Assembly (NCBI GenBank): GCA_017620975.1
Contig: JAGAUD010000012.1
Coordinates: 33,315-97,314, forward strand
Length of the DNA stretch: 64,000 nucleotides
Direction of reading: 5' to 3'
From: Lachnospiraceae bacterium
Lineage (GTDB): Bacteria; Bacillota_A; Clostridia; Lachnospirales; Lachnospiraceae
Positions 26,860 through 35,986 of the stretch are shown piece after piece; the first letter of the stretch is position 1, and every line of letters starts with the position of its first letter. The position numbers and the translations under genes are program-made. A model generated the notes under the pieces. The model searched no databases. It was given only the letters and a program-made list of their open reading frames with translations, and had not been told where the DNA came from.

Positions 26860-27720
26860 ATGAAGAACAAAAGAGTTGACACAATTGTTTCGTACCTGAT
26901 CATAACAGCAGGATCGATTATCATGGCGGCGGGAATTTATTTTTTCAAGTTCCCCAATAATTTCTCCACAGGCGGAGTCAGTGCCATGTCCATGATTCTG
27001 GCAGCAGTTGCACCGGTGCTGACCGCGGCAGAGTACATGATGATCATTAACATACTCTTGCTGGTTGTAGGGCTTCTTGTATTCGGTAAAGGTTTTGCGT
27101 TTAAAACGATATACAGCAGCATGCTGATGTCCATATGCACGAGGGTATTTGAAGTAGTGATTCCTTTAGAGCATGCGCTGACGAATCAGAAACTGCTGGA
27201 ACTGATTTTTGCAATTGGCCTGACCGCAGTGGGCAGTGCCCTGATTTTTAATGAAAAAGCTAGTTCAGGCGGAACCGACATTGTAGCAATGATTTTGAAA
27301 AAATACACGAATCTTAACATTGGCAGAGCGCTGTTATGTACAGATATTATTCTTGCCGTGGCCAGTTTCCGGGTATTTGATATTGAAACGGGTATGTTCT
27401 CAGTGTTGGGACTTATTATGAAAGCTTTTGTGGTGGATAATGTGATAGACGGTATCAACCTGAGCAAGTGCTTTACCATCATTACGGATAAAGACACGGA
27501 AATCTGTGATTATATCAATAAAGAGCTGCATAGAGGAGCTACCGTATCTGTGTGCTCCGGGGCTTTTACCGGCGAGAACCGTAAGATGATCATCACTGTA
27601 CTTAACAGAGGACAGGCAGTACAGTTGAAGCAGTTTATCAAAGAAACAGACAAACATGCATTTACAGTAATTACTAACTCAAGCGATATTCTGGGTAAGG
27701 GATTCAGGACAGTAGTGTAA
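26860..27720 (+). CDS. YitT family membrane protein
   Basis: This 286-residue protein has five to six TM segments in residues 10-195 (YitT_membrane domain, with the family signature GGVSAMSMIL and EKASSGGTDIVAMIL). A C-terminal cytoplasmic DUF2179 domain (about 220-280, HRGATVSVCSGAFTGENRKM) is ferredoxin-like. YitT proteins are common in Bacillota and their transport or regulatory role is not established. It is followed after 31 bases by a dipeptidase gene, probably in one transcript. The promoter and operator-like repeat upstream suggest regulation. Confidence 0.92.
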   Translation: MKNKRVDTIVSYLIITAGSIIMAAGIYFFKFPNNFSTGGVSAMSMILAAVAPVLTAAEYMMIINILLLVVGLLVFGKGFAFKTIYSSMLMSICTRVFEVVIPLEHALTNQKLLELIFAIGLTAVGSALIFNEKASSGGTDIVAMILKKYTNLNIGRALLCTDIILAVASFRVFDIETGMFSVLGLIMKAFVVDNVIDGINLSKCFTIITDKDTEICDYINKELHRGATVSVCSGAFTGENRKMIITVLNRGQAVQLKQFIKETDKHAFTVITNSSDILGKGFRTVV

Positions 27721-27751
27721 ATATATTACTCGAAAGAGGATATGTGGCTAG

Positions 27752-28822
27752 ATGGATAAGAAAAGATACATTGCAGAAAAATATATAGAGGAAGCAAAGC
27801 AGCTGCATAAAGAAAATATTGTCGTGGATGCCCACCTGGATCTGGCGGCAGAAATCTTTTACCGTCGGCTTGGCGGAGAAAAAGATATTATCCAAAACCG
27901 CTTTTTGGACAACTGGAAACATGCCGGATTGAACCTGATCGTATCTTCTGTTTTTGTAGAATCCCAATTGCTGCCGGCCATGGGTCTCTTAAATACCATG
28001 GATCAGATCGCGGCACTTTATGAGGAGTTAGACTCTCTGGACGATGAATTGATGATCGTAAAGAGCAAGGAGGATCTGCGCAGACTGAAAACCAATCATA
28101 AAATCGGAATTCTGCTTTACATGGAAGGACTGGATTGCATAGGCGATCATGTTTCCCTATTAAGAGCATTGTACGAAATGGGCGTGAGAGGTGCTTCTCT
28201 GACATGGAGTCGTCAGAACATGCTGGCTACAGGAAGCGGAGGTTCCAGAGACAAAGAGAATCCCAAAGGCGGGCTCACGAAAGCAGGAAGAGCAGTAATT
28301 CGATATATGGAAGACCATCATATGTTCGTGGATGTCAGCCATATCAATGACGACGGATTTTATGAAATAGCAGAATTCGCCGCTAAGCCATTCATTGCAT
28401 CTCATTCCAATGCAAGAACTGTTCAGTATGCCCATAGAAATCTGGGGGATGACCAGATGGAGATTTTGAAGAACGCCGGTGGAATCATGGGGCTCAATGC
28501 TGCAGGCTGTTTTGTAGGAGTGAAAAATGAGACTGCCACGGAAGAGGACTGTCTGAACGGGCTTTGCAGGCAGGTGGAGTATGAAGTGGGCAAAATCGGC
28601 TCTAAGCATGTCGGTTTTGGTTTTGATCTTTGCGATTCCTATTATCGCGCACTGCCATCTTTTCCGGTAAAGAACTATGTGGAAGAGGATTGCCTGACTT
28701 CTCACGCGCAGATGATTGAATTGACGGCACTGTTATTACAGAGAGGGATGAGTAAGGAAGATGTGATTAATGTCATCGGAGGGAATTTTTATCGTTACTT
28801 CATGAGCGTGCTGCCTGAATAA
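27752..28822 (+). CDS. Membrane dipeptidase (peptidase M19)
   Basis: This 356-residue M19-family zinc dipeptidase has an amidohydrolase-type barrel. The sequence shows VVDAHLDLA near residues 24-32 (first zinc ligands), MEGLDCIGD near 124, VDVSHINDDGF near 192, and IASHSNARTVQYAHRNLGDDQ near 214, all conserved in renal-dipeptidase homologues. It cleaves dipeptides and some modified L,D-dipeptides in the cytoplasm. There is no signal peptide despite the family name. The gene lies 31 bases downstream of yitT; a weak stem around 28858-28872 may end the transcript. Confidence 0.92.
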   Translation: MDKKRYIAEKYIEEAKQLHKENIVVDAHLDLAAEIFYRRLGGEKDIIQNRFLDNWKHAGLNLIVSSVFVESQLLPAMGLLNTMDQIAALYEELDSLDDELMIVKSKEDLRRLKTNHKIGILLYMEGLDCIGDHVSLLRALYEMGVRGASLTWSRQNMLATGSGGSRDKENPKGGLTKAGRAVIRYMEDHHMFVDVSHINDDGFYEIAEFAAKPFIASHSNARTVQYAHRNLGDDQMEILKNAGGIMGLNAAGCFVGVKNETATEEDCLNGLCRQVEYEVGKIGSKHVGFGFDLCDSYYRALPSFPVKNYVEEDCLTSHAQMIELTALLLQRGMSKEDVINVIGGNFYRYFMSVLPE

Positions 28823-28876
28823 AAAATGCATGACTGAGAGGAAACGTGTTTTTACGGTTTTTCCGGAAAAAAGGTG

Positions 28877-28905
28877 TTGACATTCCCTGAAAAGAAGACT
28901 ATACT
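28877..28905 (+). promoter_or_regulatory. Promoter of the rimP-nusA-infB operon
   Basis: Perfect TTGACA (28877-28882), a 17-bp spacer and TATACT (28900-28905). Confidence 0.85.
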
Positions 28906-28934
28906 AAAGATGAACTGAATGATAATTACTGGAT

Positions 28935-28963
28935 AAAGAGTGGACGCGTGCCACTCTTTCTTG
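28935..28963 (+). promoter_or_regulatory. Leader hairpin upstream of rimP
   Basis: A perfect 9-bp stem AAAGAGTGG (28935-28943) / CCACTCTTT (28951-28959) lies between the promoter and the rimP start, followed by a short T-rich stretch. It may attenuate the operon or be a NusA-sensitive pause; the U-tract is too weak to call a terminator. Confidence 0.45.
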
Positions 28964-28993
28964 TATGTATGGATAGGAAAGGAATGGTGAGGA

Positions 28994-29458
28994 ATGTCCA
29001 GAAGAGATGATTATGAAGCAAAGACAGAAGCGCTTCTCTCCCCCATTGCACAGGCAAACGGTGTGGAAATCTATGATGTGGAGTATGTCAAGGAAGGTTC
29101 GGACTGGTATCTGAGGGCATACATTGACAAGCCGGAAGGTGTCAATATTATCGATTGTGAAAATGTGAGCCGTGCGCTTTCTGAGGCTCTGGACAGAGAG
29201 GACTTCATTCCGGATGCCTATATTCTGGAAGTCAGCAGCCCGGGACTGGGCAGAACACTTAAGAAAGATAAGCACCTTTTAAAGAGCATCGGCGAAGAGG
29301 TGGAGATCAAGCTGTTCAAGCCCATTGACAAATGTAAGGAATTTGCCGGCGTGCTGACAGGTTTTGACGAGAAGCAGATTACGATTCTGGAAGGGGAGAT
29401 TTCCAGAACTTTTGAACGAAGCGAGATTGCACTGATCAGATTAGCACTGGATTTTTAA
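28994..29458 (+). CDS. rimP: Ribosome maturation factor RimP
   Basis: This 154-residue 30S maturation factor has two domains: an N-terminal alpha/beta domain (NGVEIYDVEYVKEGSDWYLRAYIDKP, about 20-46, and the conserved LEVSSPGLGRTLKK near 78-91) and a C-terminal SH3-like domain (about 95-154). It helps assemble the 30S central domain. It is the first gene of the nusA-infB operon, 25 bases before nusA, as in most bacteria. Confidence 0.96.
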   Translation: MSRRDDYEAKTEALLSPIAQANGVEIYDVEYVKEGSDWYLRAYIDKPEGVNIIDCENVSRALSEALDREDFIPDAYILEVSSPGLGRTLKKDKHLLKSIGEEVEIKLFKPIDKCKEFAGVLTGFDEKQITILEGEISRTFERSEIALIRLALDF

Positions 29459-29483
29459 ATAAGAATGGAGGAAACGTAAGAAA

Positions 29484-30620
29484 ATGAACAAAGAATTAAT
29501 GGAAGCACTGGATATTCTGGAGAAGGAGAAAGAGATCAGCAAAGATACTCTTTTTGAAGCAATTGAGAATTCTCTGGTAACAGCCTGCAAGAACCACTTC
29601 GGAAAAGCAGATAATGTCAAGGTAGAGATCAACCGTGAGACATGTGATTTCCTGGTGTATGCAGAGAAGGAAGTAGTGGAGACCGGGGATGATGTGGAAG
29701 ATGATTGTCTGCAGATCGCTTTGGAGGACGCAAGAGAGATTTCTGCTAAGGCTTCCGTAGGAGATATTATCCATGTAGAGATTAAGTCTAAGGAATTCGG
29801 ACGTATCGCTACCCAGAATGCCAAGAACGTTATCTTGCAGAAAATCCGTGAGGAAGAAAGAAGCGTAATCTACAATCAGTATTTTGAAAAAGAGAAAGAT
29901 GTGATGACCGGTGTGGTACAGCGTTACGTAGGACGTAACATCAGTATCAACCTGGGCAAGGCAGACGCTATGTTAAGCGAAAGTGAGCAGGTAAAAGGTG
30001 AGGTATTCAGACCTACCGAGCGTATCAAGGTATATGTTCTGGAAGTAAAGAATACACCTAAAGGACCTCGCATCAATGTAAGCCGCACCCATCCGGAACT
30101 GGTCAAGAGACTGTTCGAAGAGGAAGTTACCGAAATCAGAGAAGGTGTCGTAGAGATCAAGAGTATTGCAAGAGAAGCCGGAAGCCGTACCAAGATTGCA
30201 GTATGGAGCAACAACCCTAATGTAGATGCCGTTGGCGCCTGCGTAGGCATGAACGGTGCCAGAGTAAACGCTATTGTGGAAGAGCTTCACGGTGAAAAGA
30301 TTGATATCGTCACATGGGATGAGAACCCCGGTAATCTGATTCAGAATGCATTATCACCGGCTAAGATCGTAGCAGTATTTGCAGATCCCGATGATAAGAC
30401 TGCTAAAGTAGTCGTACCTGATTATCAGCTGTCTCTGGCCATAGGTAAAGAGGGCCAGAATGCAAGACTGGCAGCAAGACTTACAGGGTACAAGATTGAT
30501 ATCAAGTCAGAGACACAGGCAAAGGATGCCCCCGGATTCCGTTATGAAGACTACATCGATTATGATGAGGATTATGAAGAAGAGGAATACGAGGAAGGCA
30601 GTTTCGACGGAGAGGAATAG
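29484..30620 (+). CDS. nusA: Transcription termination/antitermination factor NusA
   Basis: This 378-residue NusA has an N-terminal RNAP-binding domain (about 1-125), an S1 domain (about 135-200; GVVQRYVGRNISINLGKADAM) and KH1/KH2 (about 220-345; VGACVGMNGARVNAI, SLAIGKEGQNARLAARLTGYK). An acidic tail EDYEEEEYEEGSFDGEE ends the protein. It binds RNA polymerase and nascent RNA to tune pausing and termination. It lacks the C-terminal repeats of E. coli NusA, as is normal for Bacillota. The acidic tail is an added feature. rnpM follows after 5 bases. Confidence 0.97.
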   Translation: MNKELMEALDILEKEKEISKDTLFEAIENSLVTACKNHFGKADNVKVEINRETCDFLVYAEKEVVETGDDVEDDCLQIALEDAREISAKASVGDIIHVEIKSKEFGRIATQNAKNVILQKIREEERSVIYNQYFEKEKDVMTGVVQRYVGRNISINLGKADAMLSESEQVKGEVFRPTERIKVYVLEVKNTPKGPRINVSRTHPELVKRLFEEEVTEIREGVVEIKSIAREAGSRTKIAVWSNNPNVDAVGACVGMNGARVNAIVEELHGEKIDIVTWDENPGNLIQNALSPAKIVAVFADPDDKTAKVVVPDYQLSLAIGKEGQNARLAARLTGYKIDIKSETQAKDAPGFRYEDYIDYDEDYEEEEYEEGSFDGEE

Positions 30621-30625
30621 TAAGG

Positions 30626-30919
30626 ATGGCTAAGAAGGTTCCTTTGAGACAGTGTGTAGGCTGCGGTGAGATGAAAGGCAAGAAAGAGATGCTGAGAGTC
30701 TTAAAGACCGTGGAAGGGCACATTTGTCTGGATGCAACAGGCAAAAAGAACGGAAGAGGCGCATATCTTTGTAAACAAGAGGATTGTTTATTAAAGGCCC
30801 GTAAGAACAGAGGCCTGGAGCGCTCTTTCAAGATGAGTATTCCGGATGAGGTGTACGATGACCTGGAAAAGGAGTTTGCAGCCCTGAAGAAGGAGTTTGA
30901 AAAGTTTGAGGCAAAATAA
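30626..30919 (+). CDS. rnpM: RNA-binding RnpM (YlxR family)
   Basis: This 97-residue YlxR-fold protein begins KVPLRQCVGCGEMKGKKEM and contains GKKNGRGAYLC and the Cys-Leu pattern of DUF448. YlxR has been shown to bind RNA and act on RNase P in Bacillus (RnpM). It lies between nusA and ylxQ and overlaps the start of ylxQ by 14 bases, its usual operon position. Confidence 0.93.
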   Translation: MAKKVPLRQCVGCGEMKGKKEMLRVLKTVEGHICLDATGKKNGRGAYLCKQEDCLLKARKNRGLERSFKMSIPDEVYDDLEKEFAALKKEFEKFEAK

Positions 30920-31211
30920 AGTATTGTCAACGCTTGGACTTGCGGCAAGAGGGCGTAATGTAGTGAGCGGAGAATTGCAGACATTGAATGCAGTAAAGGA
31001 CGGTTCGGCCATGCTGGTTATCGTAGCAGAGGATGCATCGGAGAATACCAGAAAGCTGTTTACTGATAAATGCAGCTTCTATCAGGTTCCTTTAAAGCTC
31101 TATGGCACCAGGGAAGAACTGGGGCGGGTCATTGGTAAGGACATGAGATCGTCTCTGGCGATTGTCAATGCAGGATTGGCACAGAGCGTTATCGGATATC
31201 TGGAAGCTTAA
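30906..31211 (+). CDS. ylxQ: L7Ae-family ribosomal-type protein YlxQ
   Basis: This 101-residue L7Ae/L30e/S12e-like RNA-binding protein reads [16 protein letters not shown] and [17 protein letters not shown]. The likely kink-turn recognition motif is [21 protein letters not shown]. The start is a TTG at 30906, 10 bases after AAGGAG; another TTG at 30897 is too close to that site and TTG 30921 is an alternative. It overlaps rnpM by 14 bases and precedes infB. Its physiological target is not settled. Confidence 0.88.
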   Translation: MRQNKVLSTLGLAARGRNVVSGELQTLNAVKDGSAMLVIVAEDASENTRKLFTDKCSFYQVPLKLYGTREELGRVIGKDMRSSLAIVNAGLAQSVIGYLEA

Positions 31212-31240
31212 AAACAGACAGTAGAATGGAGGTAGTTAGC

Positions 31241-34200
31241 GTGGCGAAAGTCAAAGTACACGAACTGGCAAAAGAGATAAACAAAAACAGTAAAGATATA
31301 ATAAATTTCTTACAGAAAAAGGGAGTAGAGGTGAAAGCAGCCCAAAGTTCCCTGGAGGATGATATAGTAACGATGGTGCGTAAAGAATTTTCTAATGAAA
31401 GTGAATCAGAAGTAAAAGTACAGACAGCTTCCCAGGAAAGAGCTGAGGCTCCTAAGACAGCAGAAAATTCCAAAGAAGCAGGAGAAGAGAACGGTAAAGA
31501 GTCAGATACTCCGAAAAAGAAAAAGAAGATTATTTTTGTAAGTAATCCGCAGAATTCTAATATTCCCGGACAGAGATCCCAGCAGGGAACTTCACGTCAG
31601 GGCAGCGGACAGAGAAACTACAGTTCCCAGAGCGGTTATTCCACACAGGGTGGTTATACCGGTTCCGGCAACTATAGTTCCCAGGGAAGTAAGCAGGCAC
31701 AGAGCAGCCGTACAGGTCAGAGCAGCCGTACAGGTCAGAGCAGCCGTTCCGCCCAGAGTGGTCAGAGCGGACAGAATAATAAGGGAAAGGCACAGCAGGC
31801 ACCGGTACGTCCGATTAAGCCGCTGACACCTCCTTCTCCCACTCCCAGTGTACAGATGGTGCCGCCTAAGGCTCAGCCGCCCAAGGCGCGTCCGGTAGCT
31901 GAGAAGCCTGTGGAGGAAGCTGTTAAGACGGCCGCACAGGTTATGGCAGAAAACGTGGAGACCAAGGCAGCAGCCCCTGTAGAAGCAAAGGAAGTAATTG
32001 CAGCAGAAACAAGAACTGTGGAGAAAGAAAACAAACCTTTTGAGCAGAAGGGTGCTGACAGACAGGAAAGAAACCAGGAGGGACGTTTCCAGGACAACAG
32101 AAACAGAGAGAATCGTTCTCAGGATAACAGAAACCGTGACGGTCGTGGTCAGGAAAATCGTAGTCAGGACGGCCGCAGACAGGATGGCCGCGGCTTCGGT
32201 CAGAATAGAGAACAGAATGGTGATCGTGGCCAGGGCGGAAGATATCAGGGAAATGGTGAGAATCGTTTCCGCGATGGACGTAACCAGGATGGCCGTTCCC
32301 AGGGGCGTTTCAATGGTGCAAACAAAGGAGGAGCAGATAATGGCAGATCTTCCTACAACAAGGATGGTTCTCAGAAACCTTCCAGATCTGGCTTCGAAGG
32401 TGGCCAGGGTGAGCGCCGCGGTGGCGGCAGCAGCCAGGGCGGTGGCCGTGGTTTTGGCGGTGATCGCCGCGATAGCAGAGCCGGTGGAGGACAGGGAGAT
32501 AGATTCCGCGATAAGTCATCGTCTAAAGGATTCGCGGCAGAAACTCCTGCAAAAGACATCGAGAAAAAGCGTGAAGAAGAAAAGAGACGCTTCAGTCAGG
32601 AGAAAGATAAGCGCAACCGCAAAGATCTGATGTATGAAGAGGAAGAAGTGCAGAAGAACAAACCCGGCCGCTTTATCAAGCCTGAGAAGAAGAAAGAAGA
32701 AGTAGTAGAAGAGGTAATCAAAGTTATTACACTTCCTGAGACGATTACCATTAAGGATCTGGCGGAGAAGATGAGAATGCAGCCTGCTGCTATCATTAAG
32801 AAGCTGTTCCTGCAAGGCAAGATTGTAACTGTGAACCAGGAGATTTCTTATGAAGATGCTGAGAATATCGCAATGGAATATGAGATCCTCTGTGAAAAAG
32901 AAGAAAAAGTTGACGTTATCGAAGAGTTATTGAAAGAGGATGAGGAATCCGAGGATGATCTGGTGGAAAGACCTCCTGTAGTCTGCGTAATGGGTCACGT
33001 TGACCATGGTAAGACCTCTCTGCTGGATGCTATCCGTAAGACCAACGTAACCGATAAGGAAGCAGGCGGTATTACCCAGCATATCGGTGCATATACCGTA
33101 AATGCAGGAGGCCGTAAGATTACTTTCCTGGATACTCCCGGACATGAAGCATTTACTGCTATGCGTATGCGTGGTGCAAATTCAACAGATATCGCCATTC
33201 TTGTAGTTGCAGCAGATGACGGTGTTATGCCTCAGACCGTTGAGGCGATTAACCATGCCAAGGCTGCAGGTATCGAAATCATTGTAGCAGTGAATAAGAT
33301 TGATAAACCTTCAGCTAATATCGAGCGTGTAAAACAGGAACTGACCGAGTATGAACTGGTCAGTGAAGACTGGGGCGGAAGCACAGTATTTGCACCGGTA
33401 TCTGCCAAGACCGGAGAAGGAATTGAACAGTTGTTGGAAATGATTCTGCTGACTGCTGATATCATGGAACTGAAAGCCAATCCTAAGAGAAAAGCAAGAG
33501 GTCTTGTGATCGAAGCACAGCTGGATAAGGGAAGAGGTCCCGTGGCTACCGTTTTGATCCAGAAAGGTACGCTGCATGTAGGTGATTTCGTTTCCGCAGG
33601 TTCCTGCCACGGTAAGGTAAGAGCTATGGTAGATGACAAGGGCAGAAGGGTAAAAGAAGCCGGTCCTTCTACACCTGTAGAAATCCTGGGTCTGTCAGAT
33701 GTACCCAGTGCAGGTGAAGTCATCCTGTCGCATGACAGTGATAAAACAGCAAAATCTTATGCTGAGACATATTTGGCTCAGAATAAGGAAAAAATGTTGG
33801 AGGAGACGAAGTCCAGAATGTCTCTGGATGATCTGTTCTCCCAGATTCAGGAAGGCAATCTGAAAGAACTGAACCTGATTGTCAAAGCTGACGTTCAGGG
33901 CAGCGTAGAAGCTGTAAAACAGTCTCTGATGAAACTGTCTAATGAAGAAGTAGTAGTCAAATGTATCCATGGTGGTGTAGGTGCCATCAACGAATCTGAT
34001 GTAATGCTGGCAACTGCTTCCAGTGCTATCATCATTGGCTTTAATGTACGTCCTGATGCAACAGCCAAGGCTACTGCTGAAAGAGAAGGTGTAGACATGC
34101 GCCTGTACAAGGTAATCTATCAGGCGATCGAAGATATTGAAGCTGCTATGAAGGGTATGTTAGATCCTGTATTTGAGGAGAAAGTGATCGGCCATGCCGA

Positions 34201-34468
34201 AGTACGTCAGATCTTCAAAGCATCTGCTATCGGTAACATTGCAGGTTCCTACGTTCTGGACGGTATCTTCCAGAGGGGCTGCAAGGTACGTATCAGCCGT
34301 GAAGGTAAGCAGATTTACGAAGGCAGTCTGGCTTCTCTGAAGAGATTCAAGGATGATGTGAAAGAAGTTAAGTCAGGCTTCGAATGTGGTCTGGTATTTG
34401 ACGGATTTGACCAGATGCAGGAATTGGATATCGTAGAAGCTTATATCATGGTTGAGGTACCACGATAA
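31241..34468 (+). CDS. infB: Translation initiation factor IF-2
   Basis: This 1075-residue IF-2 starts at GTG 31241 after GGAGGT (31228-31233). The IF2_N helix ([20 protein letters not shown]) opens the protein. A disordered linker of about 400 residues (60-480) holds QSSRTG repeats and then Arg/Gly/Asn/Gln-rich segments ([19 protein letters not shown]). The G-domain begins near residue 580 ([33 protein letters not shown]). Domains II, III and IV follow to the end. IF-2 recruits fMet-tRNA to the 30S in a GTP-dependent way. Most IF-2s are 740-900 residues; the excess is the linker. Confidence 0.97.
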   Translation: MAKVKVHELAKEINKNSKDIINFLQKKGVEVKAAQSSLEDDIVTMVRKEFSNESESEVKVQTASQERAEAPKTAENSKEAGEENGKESDTPKKKKKIIFVSNPQNSNIPGQRSQQGTSRQGSGQRNYSSQSGYSTQGGYTGSGNYSSQGSKQAQSSRTGQSSRTGQSSRSAQSGQSGQNNKGKAQQAPVRPIKPLTPPSPTPSVQMVPPKAQPPKARPVAEKPVEEAVKTAAQVMAENVETKAAAPVEAKEVIAAETRTVEKENKPFEQKGADRQERNQEGRFQDNRNRENRSQDNRNRDGRGQENRSQDGRRQDGRGFGQNREQNGDRGQGGRYQGNGENRFRDGRNQDGRSQGRFNGANKGGADNGRSSYNKDGSQKPSRSGFEGGQGERRGGGSSQGGGRGFGGDRRDSRAGGGQGDRFRDKSSSKGFAAETPAKDIEKKREEEKRRFSQEKDKRNRKDLMYEEEEVQKNKPGRFIKPEKKKEEVVEEVIKVITLPETITIKDLAEKMRMQPAAIIKKLFLQGKIVTVNQEISYEDAENIAMEYEILCEKEEKVDVIEELLKEDEESEDDLVERPPVVCVMGHVDHGKTSLLDAIRKTNVTDKEAGGITQHIGAYTVNAGGRKITFLDTPGHEAFTAMRMRGANSTDIAILVVAADDGVMPQTVEAINHAKAAGIEIIVAVNKIDKPSANIERVKQELTEYELVSEDWGGSTVFAPVSAKTGEGIEQLLEMILLTADIMELKANPKRKARGLVIEAQLDKGRGPVATVLIQKGTLHVGDFVSAGSCHGKVRAMVDDKGRRVKEAGPSTPVEILGLSDVPSAGEVILSHDSDKTAKSYAETYLAQNKEKMLEETKSRMSLDDLFSQIQEGNLKELNLIVKADVQGSVEAVKQSLMKLSNEEVVVKCIHGGVGAINESDVMLATASSAIIIGFNVRPDATAKATAEREGVDMRLYKVIYQAIEDIEAAMKGMLDPVFEEKVIGHAEVRQIFKASAIGNIAGSYVLDGIFQRGCKVRISREGKQIYEGSLASLKRFKDDVKEVKSGFECGLVFDGFDQMQELDIVEAYIMVEVPR

Positions 34469-34479
34469 TAAGACCTTAT

Positions 34480-34509
34480 CGGGAAGAATCGCTTTGGCGA
34501 TTCTTCCCG
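34480..34509 (+). other. Intercistronic hairpin between infB and rbfA
   Basis: A perfect 13-bp stem CGGGAAGAATCGC (34480-34492) / 34497-34509 with a TTTG tetraloop. There is no T-run, so it is not a terminator; it probably stabilises or delimits RNA segments. Confidence 0.7.
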
Positions 34510-34540
34510 TGGGCATCAGGGATAGTGAAAAAGGAGTTAT

Positions 34541-34921
34541 ATGAGAAAAAATAGTGTTAAGAATACCCGTATTAACGGGGAAGTGCAGAAGGTTCTGGCA
34601 GAAGTAATCAGGGGAGAAATTAAGGATCCCAGAATCAGTCCGCTGACCAGTGTGGTAGCTGTGGAAGTGGCACCGGACTTAAAGAGCTGTAAGGCATGGA
34701 TCAGTGTACTGGGGGGAGAAGAAGCCAGAGAGGCTACTTTACAGGGACTGAAAAGCGCAGAAGGATTTATTAAGTCAAGACTGGCTAAAACCATAAATCT
34801 GCGAAATACACCGAACATTACTTTTGTAATGGATCAGTCCATTGAGTATGGGGTGAACATGTCCAGAAAGATTGATGAAGTTATGGGGAATAAAGAATCG
34901 GAAGAGGATAGTGAGGAATAA
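34541..34921 (+). CDS. rbfA: Ribosome-binding factor A
   Basis: This 126-residue KH-fold 30S assembly factor reads RINGEVQKVLAEVIRGEIKDPRI, then the characteristic TVVAVEVAPDLKSCKAWISVLG and LRNTPNITFVMDQSIEYGVNM. It matures the 5' end of 16S rRNA. AAGGAG precedes the ATG. It follows infB in the same operon, separated by the 13-bp hairpin. Confidence 0.96.
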   Translation: MRKNSVKNTRINGEVQKVLAEVIRGEIKDPRISPLTSVVAVEVAPDLKSCKAWISVLGGEEAREATLQGLKSAEGFIKSRLAKTINLRNTPNITFVMDQSIEYGVNMSRKIDEVMGNKESEEDSEE

Positions 34922-34934
34922 TTGATCTGCGTGA

Positions 34935-34981
34935 AGTAAGTCCCTGCTTTCCCGGCATCATGCAGGCAGCAGGGAACTTAT
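34935..34981 (+). other. Intercistronic hairpin between rbfA and nrnA
   Basis: AAGTCCCTGCT pairs with AGCAGGGAACTT (one bulge). No T-run follows. Confidence 0.5.
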
Positions 34982-35029
34982 CAGCGAATAGATGAGACAG
35001 GAGCGTCTTATATATAAGGAGGAAACAAC

Positions 35030-35986
35030 ATGAATATTCTAAATGAGTGTAAGGATGCCAGTACAATTGGGATTGGCGGACACATTCGTCCTGATGGAGA
35101 TTGTGTTGGTTCATGTCTGGCATTATATCAATATTTGAAAAAATGTATGCCGAACACATACATAAAGGTTTTTTTGGAAAAGCCCGCTGAGATTTTCAGC
35201 GAGATCAAAGGCTTTGAGGAAATTGACACGGAATGTGCAGAGAATACCACATTTGATGTGTTCTTCTGCCTGGACTGTGCCCAGGAGAGACTGGGAAGCA
35301 GTTCTAAATATTTTGAAGATGCGGTCAAAACTATCAATATAGACCATCATATCAGCAATTTGGGATGCGGTACAGTGAACTATGTGATGCCCAAAGCAAG
35401 TTCTACCAGTGAGCTTATTTATGATCTGATTGATAAGGAGCAGTTGGACTGCGATTTAGCGAAAGCTATTTACATTGGTATTATTCATGATACGGGTGTA
35501 TTCCAGTATTCCAATACTGCTCCGGAAACATTGGAAAAGGCTGCAAAGCTGATCTCCTTTGGATTTGATTTCCCGAGACTGATTGAAGAGACTTTTTATC
35601 AGAAAACATACCGCCAATCTCAAATCATGGGAAGGGCACTGATCGAGAGCATGCGTTTCCTAAGCGGCAGAGGTATTGTCAGCTGTATGACCCGTCAGAT
35701 GATGGAGTTTTATGGTGCGGAACCGTCTGACCTGGATGGCATCGTTAACCACCTGCGCAACATTAAGGATGTGGATTGTGCTATATTCATGTATCAGACA
35801 GATGTGCTGGAATATAAAGTAAGCCTGCGTTCCAATGAGAATGTAGATGTGTCTAAGGTGGCGGCTTATTTTGGAGGCGGCGGTCACATGCGTGCAGCAG
35901 GCTGCACTATGAAAGGGACTTTCCATGACTGTGTCAACAACCTGTCATTGCATATTGAAAAGCAATTGAAGGAGAAGGAATGTTAA
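35030..35986 (+). CDS. nrnA: DHH/DHHA1 phosphoesterase NrnA (oligoribonuclease/pAp phosphatase)
   Basis: This 318-residue DHH-family enzyme has motif I GGHIRPDGDCVGS (about 16-28), the Asp of FFCLDCA, the DHH motif IDHHISNLG (about 104-112), and the C-terminal DHHA1 motif FGGGGHMRAAGC (about 282-293). NrnA degrades nanoRNAs and removes the 3' phosphate of pAp; PDE activity on linear dinucleotides is also known. It sits between rbfA and truB, its common place in Bacillota, and overlaps truB by 7 bases. Confidence 0.93.
   Translation: MNILNECKDASTIGIGGHIRPDGDCVGSCLALYQYLKKCMPNTYIKVFLEKPAEIFSEIKGFEEIDTECAENTTFDVFFCLDCAQERLGSSSKYFEDAVKTINIDHHISNLGCGTVNYVMPKASSTSELIYDLIDKEQLDCDLAKAIYIGIIHDTGVFQYSNTAPETLEKAAKLISFGFDFPRLIEETFYQKTYRQSQIMGRALIESMRFLSGRGIVSCMTRQMMEFYGAEPSDLDGIVNHLRNIKDVDCAIFMYQTDVLEYKVSLRSNENVDVSKVAAYFGGGGHMRAAGCTMKGTFHDCVNNLSLHIEKQLKEKEC

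Noticed and set aside
31680..31770. Short tandem repeats that could suggest a CRISPR or satellite
   Set aside because: They are in-frame QSSRTG repeats in the IF-2 linker, with no spacers.
35450..35470. Further copy of the hairpin element (AGCGAAAGCT in nrnA)
   Set aside because: Only GCGAAAGC is shared; TTCGCT at 13 bases and GTGTCTG are missing, and the flanks show no strand-biased tract.
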